From Fomitopsis serialis (taxonomy: Eukaryota > Basidiomycota > Agaricomycetes > Polyporales > Fomitopsidaceae): a stretch of 23,034 nt of DNA. The notes under the pieces were generated by a model, which was not told the DNA's origin, did not search any database, and was given only the letters and a program-made list of their open reading frames with translations. Positions 1 through 9,737 of this stretch are shown piece after piece. The translations under genes and the position numbers were made by a program. The stretch spans positions 1 through 23,034 of the forward strand of contig NW_025955511.1 of NCBI RefSeq assembly GCF_022376445.1, given 5' to 3'. Position 1 is the first letter of the stretch, and each line of letters begins with the position of its first letter.

Positions 1-4
1 ATTG

Positions 5-2108
5 TTAGCTCTCTGTGTACCTCCTGCTGTCCAACTGCATACCGTCCTCTACGACCGCTGTACTTGCTTTCTTCGACTTGGACTTACGTTTCTCTGCAAG
101 GACATAGGATCAGTCACGTCGAGAAAGCTATATCATATAGCCGTCCCACTTACCTTTGCTGGTCGACGTAGAGTCTAAACGAGATGGCCCTGCCATAGGA
201 TCTACAGATGCTATCAGATAGACATACATGGATGAACGATCGTACCAACCTTCCTGCGCATGACTGGCATCCATCTTTGACGTAGAGGAGCCAGGAACAT
301 TAGCATCACCTGCTGCTACAGCAGGCTTATCGGCCTTCTTGGATCGGGCAAGTATGACGGCCATAGCGTTAGCTACTGCCTCCGCAGTATCCATAGGCTG
401 TCAGCGACAACAGGAGGAACGGCAGGTTCGGCCTCTGGAGGAGCAGCCGCGCTCTCGTCTTCTCCTCGCTTCTTCTTGCTCTTCTTCTTTGGCTTCGTCT
501 CCGTGGCCGGCGGTACGCTGTCTGCGGCGACGGTCTCAGGAACGGTCTCCGAGACGGTTGGGTCATCCGCTTGCTCGACCTTTTCTGGCCGCGCCTTCTT
601 GGACCGTTTAGGCGGCTCGGAGGATGGTGCCACCTCGGTCTGCTCATGCTCAGTAGCCTCGTCTCGCCTGCTCTCAGCTTTCTTCCCCTTCTTGCTCTTC
701 GTCTTTGGAACATTAGCTTCAACATCCTTTGTCTTGACGGGCGGAGTTGATTCCGATGGAGGTTGAGGCTGATCAGGCACGACTACCTCGCTCGGCACCT
801 TCTCTTTCTTACGCTTCTTGATGGGAGAATCGCCAGGCGGAGCATCCGGTGTTTCCGTAGTCAAACCACCAGTATCTGCAGAGGGACCAGGTTGCGGCGT
901 GGGCATCACAGGCTTGGGTATTTGCCTGCGTTTCCACAGTTTATGCTTGACCATGACAGCGGTCGATGGCTCAGCATCGTCCATCGGTGTCTCGGAGGTA
1001 CTGGAGGGGGTAAGGGATGGTCAATGGGAGAGTTTGAAGGACCAGCAGCGTCGGCGTCAGTAAGAACTGTTGGGTCCACAACACTCTTTCGTTTTCGCTT
1101 CTTCTTGAGCAAGTCGCGATGCATTCTGGACCCCGCTTCAGGGCGCACTGCGTCCAGTGACACACCAGAAGGATCGACATCCTCATTGGGATGTGTGCGC
1201 GCAGGACCAGAACCCGAAGCCAGCGAATCGGGAGTGGCTGAGCGAGTCTGTCAGTAGACTGGTGATGTAAAGCGTAGTCAGAAACATACGAGGGACATAA
1301 CTTGGGGGCGGGTTCGAAGCGGAACGATCCACTAGGTCCTGTATGCTCGAGTCTCTGAACTTCTGCTTCTTCTGCTTCTTCCGGGGGCGTTCGACCTCGA
1401 AGTCATGCGGACCCGCTGTCTCAACATTCGGAAGCGCTGACACGGCGCCATCACCAGTATGAGTTGCTGGAGGGATGGTCTCATTTGGCTTCATCAGAGA
1501 ACCAGCCATGTAGGAAGTTGACGCGATAGGGCCATCCCCAGGTGAAGGCGCCATCGAAGTTCGCTTCCTCTTGCGTTTACGCACCCCAGTCTACAGACGC
1601 TTAGAATCACCGTACGGTATGAAAGAATATACCCTCACCAGAACGCTAGTGGACTCCGGTTGAGGGTGGCCACTGAGCACGCTAGTGGCCGGTTGAGCAT
1701 GGCTAATGGATGTTCCAGCACCGACGGATGAGCTACCGACGCTCACAGAGACTTCTGCTGCGGTCTTCGAGCGTGTAGCAATACGAAATGCGTCGAAGTC
1801 ATCGTCTGCGAATACCTGTTCGGGAGACGAGCGGCGGGAAGGAACAAGCGCGCTCACCATCGTCCAGATCAATACGTTTCCCATTCTCGATTCGCGCCAG
1901 CTGTATTGCCTTATCGGCAGAAAGCTTGAGCTTCTGCCTCACCGCGTCCTTCGTTTGCGATAGGGTGGCATCTCATCCATAACTCTCATCAGACCTTTGA
2001 GCAGTTGTTCAATGCGACTTTATACTCACCTCGGAAGATCCTCTGAAAGGTCCGCCCTCCGGGCGCGTAGAACGTGATCAAAGGCCCTGGCTGCCTTCCG
2101 TTCGCCAT
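5..2108 (-). CDS. Lysine-rich, probably nuclear protein with N-terminal ubiquitin-like/PB1-like domain (two frame breaks)
   Basis: Function is not recognised. My exon model (minus) is 2108-2030, 1971-1858, 1805-1639, 1590-1290, 1237-250, 201-154 and 93-5, about 595 residues; all six introns are 48-60 bases with GT..AG ends. The start was chosen because MANGRQPGPLITFYAPGGR reads straight into exon 2. Residues ~8-75 (LITFYAPGGRTFQRIFR, then ADKAIQLARIENGKRIDLDD and DDFDAFRIATRSK) have the look of a small beta-grasp, PB1/ubiquitin-like fold. The rest is disordered, rich in Pro, Ser and Thr, with repeated basic patches such as RKRKRKR, RKKQKKQK, LLKKKRKRK, KPKKKSKKKR and EKRKSKSKK that resemble nuclear or nucleolar localisation signals. 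Two one-base breaks lie in the long exon near 1012 and 400, where the frame changes but no plausible intron exists. It shares its upstream region with the NDUFB2-like gene. Gene existence is fairly sure; the function is open. Confidence 0.72.
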
Positions 2109-2323
2109 CGCCGCCGATGTCTAGAAGATGCGAGCGTGATGTGGGACACGTCCAACGTGCAAACGGACGCGTTCAACTTGAACGTAAAGCCACAGCCGAC
2201 GCGAAGGTCGCCTCGGCGAAGATATTTAGCTGCCCGAGGCAAGACGGGGGTGTGTTTCCGCATTTGGGCAGATCCCACAAACCATCACACGCACAAATAC
2301 TCTCCTCGCTACCTCCCTCCAAC
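2109..2323. promoter_or_regulatory. Shared divergent promoter region
   Basis: These 215 bases separate the start codons of the lysine-rich gene (minus) and the NDUFB2-like gene (plus), so both 5' UTRs and core promoters must lie here or inside the genes. No classical TATA box is evident apart from an AT-rich stretch near 2220-2228 (gatatttag). The pyrimidine-rich stretch at 2300-2320, just before the plus-strand ATG, is typical of fungal transcript starts. Coordination of the two genes is inference. Confidence 0.5.
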
Positions 2324-2681
2324 ATGGCCGGACACTACAGTATGTGCTACGACCTGTGTGTCATGTTTTCAACGTTCTGAAGTGCTGCACGCTAGGTCCG
2401 GGCTTTCACCCGCATCTACCTGGCTTCAAGCACAGGTTCCTCGCGACCACACTCGGCGCGAGCATGTGGTTCTTCATCTTCTACCGTGCCAGGTGCGTCA
2501 CGCCTATGCACTCCCAGGCGGGGACTGACTTTCTCGCAGGAAGGACGGTGCGAAGCTGTTGGTAAGTGGCCGCAATCTGCGCGTGTGATGCTAACTAACG
2601 CTGCGGTAGGGCTTGAGTCACCCGTGGGAGGCACATGGACATGGGCACAATGAAGCCGGTCACCACGAAGAGCACCACTGA
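2324..2681 (+). CDS. NADH:ubiquinone oxidoreductase (complex I) NDUFB2-like accessory subunit
   Basis: This is a complete four-exon gene (2324-2339, 2396-2492, 2540-2561, 2610-2681). The introns are 56, 47 and 48 bases with good ends (gtatgt..ctag, gtgcgt..gcag, gtaagt..gtag) and the third has a ctaac branch site. It encodes 68 residues starting MAGHYSPGFHPHLPGFKHR. One membrane helix follows (FLATTLGASMWFFIFY), then YRARKDGAKLLG, and the tail is rich in His and Gly (HPWEAHGHGHNEAGHHEEHH). A tiny protein with one helix, the MWFFIFYRAR motif and a following HPW fits the NDUFB2/B8-type accessory subunit in the membrane arm of mitochondrial complex I. It has no frame break. The exact subunit name rests on motif recall; a membrane-arm subunit is the firm part. 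Confidence 0.8.
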
Positions 2682-3464
2682 TAGACGGACCATTGCGCAT
2701 TATGTGACTAGAGTATGAGAAGACAACATCGGTCTATCTGCTTGCGGAAACATCTATGTGAAGGAGTTGAGCCTAATACGCTGGTGTTGGAACATGCTCG
2801 CGACTGCCTGCAACCCTCTGGACAGCAAGGCACATGTGCCATTATTTCCTTCGCTTTCCTCCTGTCTGCCGATAGGTAGGTCGCAATTATTCTTGAAGGA
2901 CTGCCCTGTGCCCACATTGCAATATCTCTACCGTCATCGTGTCATTCCGACGCTTGGTTGCGGCACCCTCATGCTCGTCAGTATCGAACGATCTGAGGCA
3001 TTTTCCGCGTGTATACTCTTTGGTCGCTGCTCGCCGCGAATGACCGAAGTTGCATGAGCTTTCCTAGCTCCCCATTCTCAGGTCCGCAATACGTAGGGCG
3101 CTGTTCAGACCATTGTTCATCGTAGTCAGTCCATATCTTTTACTGAGCTCTCACAAAATTGGTAACACTCCGATTACAGTCCTTATTTCTTGGAGCTTTC
3201 AAGCTAAGCTTGATACATCATTCAGTACGCAGTCTCAATGCGTTCCCTGAATTGATGTGCATACAATGGCTGAATTCATGAACGGCTCGCATGTATTACG
3301 TCACTATGTAGCATTTTGTCACGTGCAATATTCACGTGTGGGCGCAGCGAATCAACGCGGGATGCAGCTGCGACTGTGGACTGAGGCTCTCTATTCAACA
3401 CAAGCTTTCTTGGCCTTGGAATCTTACCGCACTTGCAATCCGGGCTTGATACTCCTAGGTCTGT
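2682..3464. other. Intergenic, no gene seen
   Basis: About 0.78 kb lies between the NDUFB2-like stop and the left target duplication of the hAT element. The open frames here (for example 2758-3057 plus) lack family motifs, convincing splice sites and coding-like composition. The first part should contain the 3' UTR of the complex I gene. The remainder was probably the upstream region of the gelsolin-repeat gene before the transposon inserted. Confidence 0.55.
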
Positions 3465-3472
3465 ATATCCGT
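3465..3472. repeat. Left 8-bp target-site duplication of hAT element
   Basis: The sequence ATATCCGT directly precedes the element and is repeated exactly at 4501-4508. An 8-base duplication is the hallmark of hAT transposition. Confidence 0.9.
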
Positions 3473-3487
3473 TAGTTGTTGGCAAAT
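3473..3487 (+). repeat. Left terminal inverted repeat of hAT element
   Basis: TAGTTGTTGGCAAAT pairs imperfectly with the complement of 4484-4500 (two extra bases on the right side). Immediately inside, 3515-3590 carries several TGGCGATTGG, GGGTGGCG and ATCGCCA copies. Confidence 0.85.
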
Positions 3488-4483
3488 CAGCGCCAGCTTG
3501 CCACCTGGCACGCGCCAGGGTGGCGATTGGTTGGCGATTGGCAAGTGGCAGAGGGAGGGTGGCGCAACCTGGCGAATCGCCAGGCGCTTATGCATTTATG
3601 GCGACTGGACCGGTGTGGTTGAGTCAAACCAAGCCATCGAGGTTCAGTGTTGGTAAGAGGTACTTGAAAAGTGTCTGTGAATGAGTACGGGGTGTCATCG
3701 GCCTGCCCATTCCTGGTCGACTCTCTGAGGGCAGAATCAGCTACACTATACCGCATTTGGCAATCGGAAGTGCGTATTAACCTGGTGCTCGCCTTTAACT
3801 GACGCGGACATTAATGACGATGAGCCTCACGGGGCTAACGTTAACTTAACCCGGAGTATCGCTACACTTGCGGCCTTCAATGGTTCCAGAATGACCAACA
3901 TAGGTGGCCAGCGAAGAATTGCTGTTCGCGAGTAGTCCTCCGTAGCAGACCTAAAAGACCGGTTCGCCAGTGCGGAAGTGGTGTGTCGCCGTGTTCCCTA
4001 CATCTAGCCCGCCTTGACAGTCTCAGCTCGAGCTGCAGTGTGTGCAATTGTATGCCATTGAGTCAACATTTCAGCACCGAGCCACCAACATGCACGGCAA
4101 CGTGTGCAACCATCCGTCAGACTGCAATTACACGAAGTTCCAGTCAAGCCTGGTCATTAACTTGAATGCAAATGCACTCCGAGTCGTCGAGACCCGAGAC
4201 CCGATTTGCTGCCCCGGCGGATGGCCGCCAGCCACTACCTGCTGTCTCGTCGAGGCCTACTCACATCCTATAGGCTGCATGTCATTCTCCCAGTGTCCTG
4301 CTTGTACCCTGCAGTGCTAAACATCCTCGGGACCTACAAGCAGCGGCACAAGCTCGAAATTGAGCACAAAACGCCAAAAACACATCAAAAAGCCCATTTG
4401 CCAGTTGCGCCACAATCGCCAGCGCGCGCCACCCCCGAAAACCCATTCCCAAGCGCCATTTGCCGGCAATTGGGTCCATTCCC

Positions 4484-4500
4484 ATTTGCCATCAGCACTA
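4484..4500 (-). repeat. Right terminal inverted repeat of hAT element
   Basis: On the minus strand this reads TAGTGCTGATGGCAAAT, matching the left end. Inside it, 4396-4480 holds the inverted counterparts of the left subterminal words (GCGCCAC, AATCGCCA, GCGCCATTTGCC). Confidence 0.85.
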
Positions 4501-4508
4501 ATATCCGT
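4501..4508. repeat. Right 8-bp target-site duplication of hAT element
   Basis: This is an exact second copy of ATATCCGT, abutting the right end of the element. Confidence 0.9.
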
Positions 4509-4570
4509 ATGACGAGGTAGACGAGTCAAAGGCACCTACTCTCCAATTCTCTTGATCAACGGAACGTCTC

Positions 4571-7500
4571 ATGGATCGACCATCAAGTGCTGCTCGTCGG
4601 CGGACGTTCGACCTTCCCTCCAAGCCAGAGACCGGATTGGCAGAATGGACAAGCAAGATCAAAGAGCTACAACGGCAGGTCGACCAGGACGAGGAGACGG
4701 AACATAAGCGACTTGAGGAGGAGATCCGGGCATCCAGGATGGCTCGTCTGCGTAGGAGCGGTCAAATCGGGAGCGTCGACCTATGTGAGTGTTCATTGGC
4801 ATTATATAATAGCAAGTGAACAGATAGGCTTTGTCCGACAGCTAAGAGCGACCTGTCCAGTGTGGCCTCATCGCCCGCGCCGGACAGCCCAGCGAGCCCG
4901 GCTGGAAGGCAGCAGGGTCAAGAAGACGCCTTACGGAGACTGACTGGCGAGGCACGGCCATCCACAACGGAGCCTGTGAAATCCGTCTCCTCCAAGGCCC
5001 CCATGTCGCTCGCGGAATTCATGGGAGGTCGTGCGACTGGTCCGCGACTTACGCGGCATGCACCCCAACAGGATGCCATGACCCGACTCAGTTTGAGCAG
5101 CGTACGCTCAGGAATATCACCACCCCTCATCCGGTCTTTGGCCGTGGCGGCGTCGCTATGCCTGGCATGACAGGCAGAAATCGCACACCCGCGCCATCTA
5201 CGCCGGAGCCGGAGGAGCGAGCGAGGCTAGCCTCGGTGGCCAACCATATCACTGGACGGGACCGCAAACAGAGTACGCCCTCCGTCGTGCAGTCGATCGT
5301 ACACAAAGTCGAAGTGGAGACAGTAGCGCCGCAGAAGACCGGAGCCTCAACCGCTTCTTCTTACACGATGCGACAGCGTACAATCAGTACACCGACTGGT
5401 AGCGCCCCCCTAATAAGCGCACCTCCGACTCGTACATGGGAGACCACGGTACAGCACAACAACGGCGCTACATCCCGGCCAGTGTCAATTTCCCCTGGCC
5501 TACGTTCAGCAACACCTGGACAGGACCGTCACACACCCGCGAGGCCTATACAAACCCCACCACCTGTATCTTCATCCTCCATATTGCGTCCTTCGAGTTC
5601 TTCTCGCAGCCCTGCCCCAACTTCTCCAACCACCTCATCCTCCCCGAAAGCAACCATAAGCACGCCATCCCTGGCGAGACCAATCCAACCGTCACCGCGC
5701 GCTTCTCTCGGACCTCAGCTCCCAATCTCCCTAAATCCTTCGCCTGCGTTCCTTCGTGCACCTCCACCTAAAGACCCCACGCCGAGTATCAGCCGTCTGC
5801 AAGGACGCGGCTTCGTCAAGAGCATGGTACAAGCGACCGCTCAACTTTCAGTTGTAGCGCCTCCCACCCCACCCCTGCCAGAGAAGAAGGATTCCGGAGG
5901 GCGAAAGTCAGCGCCTGTTCTAGACCGATGGCAGAACACCGGAACCACGAGCTCGACGCCATCTCCTCCGCCAATTATCTCTCCTCGGCCCGCTGCGATG
6001 CGCAAGTCGTGGACGGTTGACCCGTCTTCTCCGGATACGACGCCCCCGCGCTCGGTGAAGACGGACTACACGGGCAGGTCGCTCAAGTCCGTCTCCTCTG
6101 TCCCCTCCTTCCACCACTCAGACGCAGCATCGTCTTCAGCCAGGAGCGATGCGGGCGACGGCTCTCCGCGCGGGCGAGGCCTCGGGTCGTCCACGACGAT
6201 GATCTCGTACATCAAGCCCATCAAGACGGGCGACAGACCGATGACGGCGTCGCCGCCTCCTCCAGAGGTGGTGGACGAGATGGGCGTGCGGGTGCGTACG
6301 CGCAGCAAGAGCCAGCATCGCTCGCGGAGCCGGCACCGCTCGAAGAGCAGAGAGGCGCCGCGCGAGGAGCGGGAGGGCGGGGGAGCATCTGCGGGGCTTC
6401 CGCCAGCGGGCAAACCACTCAGTCATGTAGGTCCCCTTTGGTAATGACATTGTTTGCTTGCTTCTGTTGGGGCACGCGTGATTAGGGCTGCAGTTCCTTC
6501 GGTTTGCTGCCTGAGCTGGACTTGCGCTAATGCTGTGTGTTCTCTCTCTCAGCTGACGAAGGACAGGGCGAAGAAGCCTCGGAAGGCGAGGTTTGCGCAA
6601 GACCCTGTCCAGGAGACTCGTGTAGTCTCTTCTTCAGCAGCTTCTGCTGAGGTGAAGCAGACCTCGCAGCCAGAGCCGGCGCCGCTCTCTCACCTTATCT
6701 CGACTGCACCGGCCCCGGAGGTTGTGGTCTCTCTTCCGTCGTCGGACCATGCACCGACTTCGCAGCAGGAGCAAAAGCCTGTTTCGCCGCTGAAGAGCAG
6801 GTTCGAGGATGACTTTGTCCCTTCAGCGTCCCCGCCGGTGGCAAACAAGCCTAGCCAGCTCAGCCAGCTAGTGATGCCGAAGTCGCTGGTGGCTCCTACG
6901 CAAAGCATCGCTTCCCCTGTCACGCCTAACCGTGGCTTGACCCCATCGCCGACCTCACAGCAAGCGAAGGAGAAGCCTCCGGCGTCCTCCGGACGTCACA
7001 CTCGTATTCCGAGCACTGGAAACCGGGCACTAGTCATGGATGTCGCGCAGGCCCTCGCAGTGCAGACCGCCCTTGAACAGAGGCAGCCGCGAGAGGAGCA
7101 GGAGGCTGAAGTACCTCCACCGCCGGACGTCAAGATCGTCGCGGCGAACTGGGGACCCAGGAACGGGACTGCCAGGGCCGACGCTGATAAGCGGAAATCT
7201 AGCTACGAGAGATACTCGGCGATCATGATGCCCCGCTAGAGGAGGAAAAGACACCTACACCTTCGCCGGCTGGGACACTTGCTCGTTCGTCTGTCCCTGT
7301 GGTGCCAGACGTCATCCCTGAAACAGAGCAAGAGGTCGCGCCTCCTGCAGTAGAAGGGCCTGCAGAGTCTTCAGCGTCGTTGGCAGAGGTCGTGTCAGAA
7401 CCAGCAGCGCCCGCTGAAAGCAAGATCATCCACATTGGTTTGTCTTCATTCATAAATTTCGCGCTCTCATAAGGCTGATTATGGCTGCTATCAGAATCTG

Positions 7501-9062
7501 TCGACGAGCCATTGCCTAATATCGATGTCGCCGCGCTGCTCAACTCAGGCTGCAGTCCGTACTCGCCGGATGCAGATGTGCAGACGATTTCGGTCGATGT
7601 CATGATTATCGTGGGGAACGTGGCGACCGCCATTCCTCGTGACACTTACATCTTCTACGACCACGACGTTTTGGCTATCATACATCGCGCTAAAGTGCGG
7701 TCTACCGGTCTCGTCTCAACAAAGGTGTGGGGATGGAAAGGGAAGCACGGCCGCCTCGGGGAACGAGAGGAGCAAAAGCTTCAGGGACTTGCGCGACAAT
7801 ACGGGACGAAAATGGTAAGAGAAGTCCTTGATTGTGAAGACAGAACTTCAAATGATTGCGTTGCCCGAACATAGGTCAGGATCCAGCAATATTGTGAACC
7901 ACGGAGCTAGTAGCGGTCCGGGCGGGAAGCTTGCTATCGTCAGGTATGTGTCTACCGCTGTGTAGGTGCCTCTTACTAAACCGTACGTAGGGTTCGCGGT
8001 CGCACTGGTCTCCCGAGAATACCGCCATGCATCTCGTTCGGTCCCTGAATGGGGTAACCTTCATAGACGAGGTCGACATAGTGAGTGCATCGAGACTAAA
8101 GCATATGCATGCACCTTCTCAACCGATATCATCAGGGCATCCGGAACCTATGCTCAGCGTTCAGCTATTGCTTGTCCCTCCTGGGATCGTTGTATGTCTG
8201 GCACGGATGCGGTTCTGCTGACGCTGAGCGCGCGGCCGCTTGTGAATATGCGAGGGCCCTTGCTTCGTCGGCAAGTGTCATTGAACTCGTCGAGGGCGAG
8301 TCAGATGCGGATGACGAGATGTTCTGGCTAATCCTTGGCGATGGCGAGTATGCGAAGGCCGATTATTGGAAGTGGAAGGCATCTTCTCCGTCTGTTCACC
8401 CACGCATATGGTCAGTAGATGCAACGAAGGAGATGATGCGGTGCGTCGTCCCTGTTTCTGTTCGGCTATCCCTCTCATACTGCCGTGATTTAGATCCAAC
8501 CTGTCCCTGCATTTGCGGATCACCCAGAATTCCACCACCTTGTTCACCTCGTGGACTGTGTCTGGGAGTTCTTCGTCGTCGTCGGCAGTGAAGCTCGTGG
8601 CAAACGAAGAGATATCAAACTGGCACTCGCAGTAGCTACGGTACGAGTGGACGTCGCCCTGTGCTGTGCGACCGGGTTCTGAGACATTGATGCAGAAATT
8701 GTCTGATATCACGGCCTCATCGAGGCCATTTACCCCAACGGTACATGCATTGATCCTGCCTTCACAACTGCCTACCGACCTCAGGCTTCACTTCCGAGAC
8801 CTTGATGAGGCTGCTGTGGTACGTTGTTCCCTAGCAGTCATGGCTTGATGACGTCATCCGTTGTCAGAATGCCGGACATATACCAGAGCATATGAATCTC
8901 CTCGCTGCAGGGGATGCAGAGGAACATGTACGTTAGGATTTCGTTACTTGAACGTCTATCTGATCGTTCTTTTTATAGCTGAAGACAACTACATGGGAAA
9001 GGGCTATCACGAAAGACCCCTCTATGTTGCCCTTGGGCGTACACGTTTCGGATCTGAGGTGA
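4571..9062 (+). CDS. Large gelsolin-repeat protein with long disordered N-terminal half (DUF4045-type; six missing bases)
   Basis: Exons are 4571-4784, 4842-6426, 6553-7437, 7495-7814, 7875-7943, 7991-8080, 8136-8440, 8494-8640, 8696-8818, 8868-8927 and 8979-9062, about 1295 residues. Residues 1-70 include a charged coiled-coil stretch (KIKELQRQVDQDEETEHKRL). Residues 70-890 are Ser/Pro-rich and disordered, with the short motif MSLAEFMGGRATGPRL near residue 135 and an Arg-Ser tract (RSKSQHRSRSRHRSKSR) near 575. From about residue 900 the frame reads as gelsolin/villin-type units: YIFYDHDVLAIIHR, STKVWGWKG, NTAMHLVRSLNGVTFIDE, LYVWHGCGS, DDEMFWLILGDGEYAKADY, VDCVWEFFVVVGSEARGKRR. This matches fungal proteins that join a DUF4045-like region to gelsolin repeats, which are expected to bind actin in the cytoplasm. 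Frame breaks lie near 5076, 7233, three in 7895-7940, and one near 8440-8494. The ATG at 4571 gives a good N-terminus 70 bases after the hAT element. Confidence 0.82.
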
Positions 9063-9737
9063 TCTGATTCACTATTTCAGGAACACTATCTCCATCCCGC
9101 ACCACTCGCTTTATATACCTCCGCTGGACTAACCAAGCTATGCTTATGTGGAATGCTATCTATCGCAGTTCTCGTGCTTCATCCTTCAGCTATGTTGTTT
9201 GACTCCCGGAATTGCTCACGCTCCAGTCCCAGTTGAACTTGATTTCAGAGCAAACGCGTGGACGTTCGATTCAAGTTCGCATTGACTTCCTCCGAGAGAT
9301 TGACCCGTGATACCATGAGGAGGACTCATGACCGTGTTCAATGCACGAACCTTGTAGCTGCTCACAGCGTGACCACTTCGCCCACGATGGTGGTATTCAA
9401 TCGCGGGGATAGCGGGGCTCTCTTGCACGTTCAATGAGACCATGGTCCAATACAGGAATGTAAGCGCGCCGTTTTTATCGGTAGCAGTCTCAGCTGACGC
9501 CTCGGCCCTCACCGGCCTCAAGAAGGTGACAGCTTCACTGATTCACCAGCCCATACCTGAAGGTAATCTTGCCTTATCGCGTACCACCTTTGCTTGCAAA
9601 ACATACGGTGCTTTCTCGTGGGAGATTTGGATGCAGTCTTTCGACTCTTCTAATCGGCCCTGGGACGTAAGGCATGGTCCATAAAACCTTGATAAAACTG
9701 CAATGACTTCGCACTCGAAGGCGTGGACGGGGTCAAG
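9063..9737. other. Intergenic between gelsolin-repeat gene and first GH17 gene; weak minus-strand coding signal
   Basis: No gene can be assigned firmly. On the minus strand two frames (9755-9543 and 9521-9216) read coding-like peptides, for example HAFECEVIAVLSRFYGPCL and LNVQESPAIPAIEYHHR. A possible 63-base intron (gtatgg..gtcag, about 9558-9496) would join them. They match no family I know, and the first would overlap the GH17 start codon on the opposite strand. I treat this as spacer holding the 3' UTR of the upstream gene and the promoter of the downstream gene. Confidence 0.4.

Larger units (their letters stand above)
3473..4500. mobile_element. Non-autonomous hAT-superfamily DNA transposon, 1028 bp
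   Basis: The element is bounded by imperfect terminal inverted repeats, TAGTTGTTGGCAAAT at the left and TAGTGCTGATGGCAAAT (read on the minus strand) at the right, and flanked by a perfect 8-base duplication ATATCCGT. TAGTG-type ends with 8-base duplications are characteristic of the hAT superfamily. The subterminal 100-120 bases on each side are dense in TGGCGATT, GGTGGCGC and GGCAAAT words in inverted orientation, as expected for transposase-binding repeats. The interior has no transposase-like frame (no RW or HAT dimerisation motif), so it must depend on a transposase elsewhere. The perfect duplication suggests a fairly recent insertion. The orientation is arbitrary. Confidence 0.87.

Noticed and set aside
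1310..1330. tRNA-like GGTTCGAAGC word
   Set aside because: It lies within a coding exon of the minus-strand gene, and no cloverleaf arms flank it. No tRNA gene was found anywhere in the window.
3983..4320. ORFs inside the hAT element as a transposase fragment
   Set aside because: The translated peptides lack any hAT transposase motif and carry atypical Cys/Ser-rich composition.
5436..6600. Several long ORFs in other frames across the gelsolin-repeat gene's disordered exon
   Set aside because: They are shadows of a GC-rich Ser/Pro coding exon. Only the frame linked to the upstream and downstream exons closes with splice phases.
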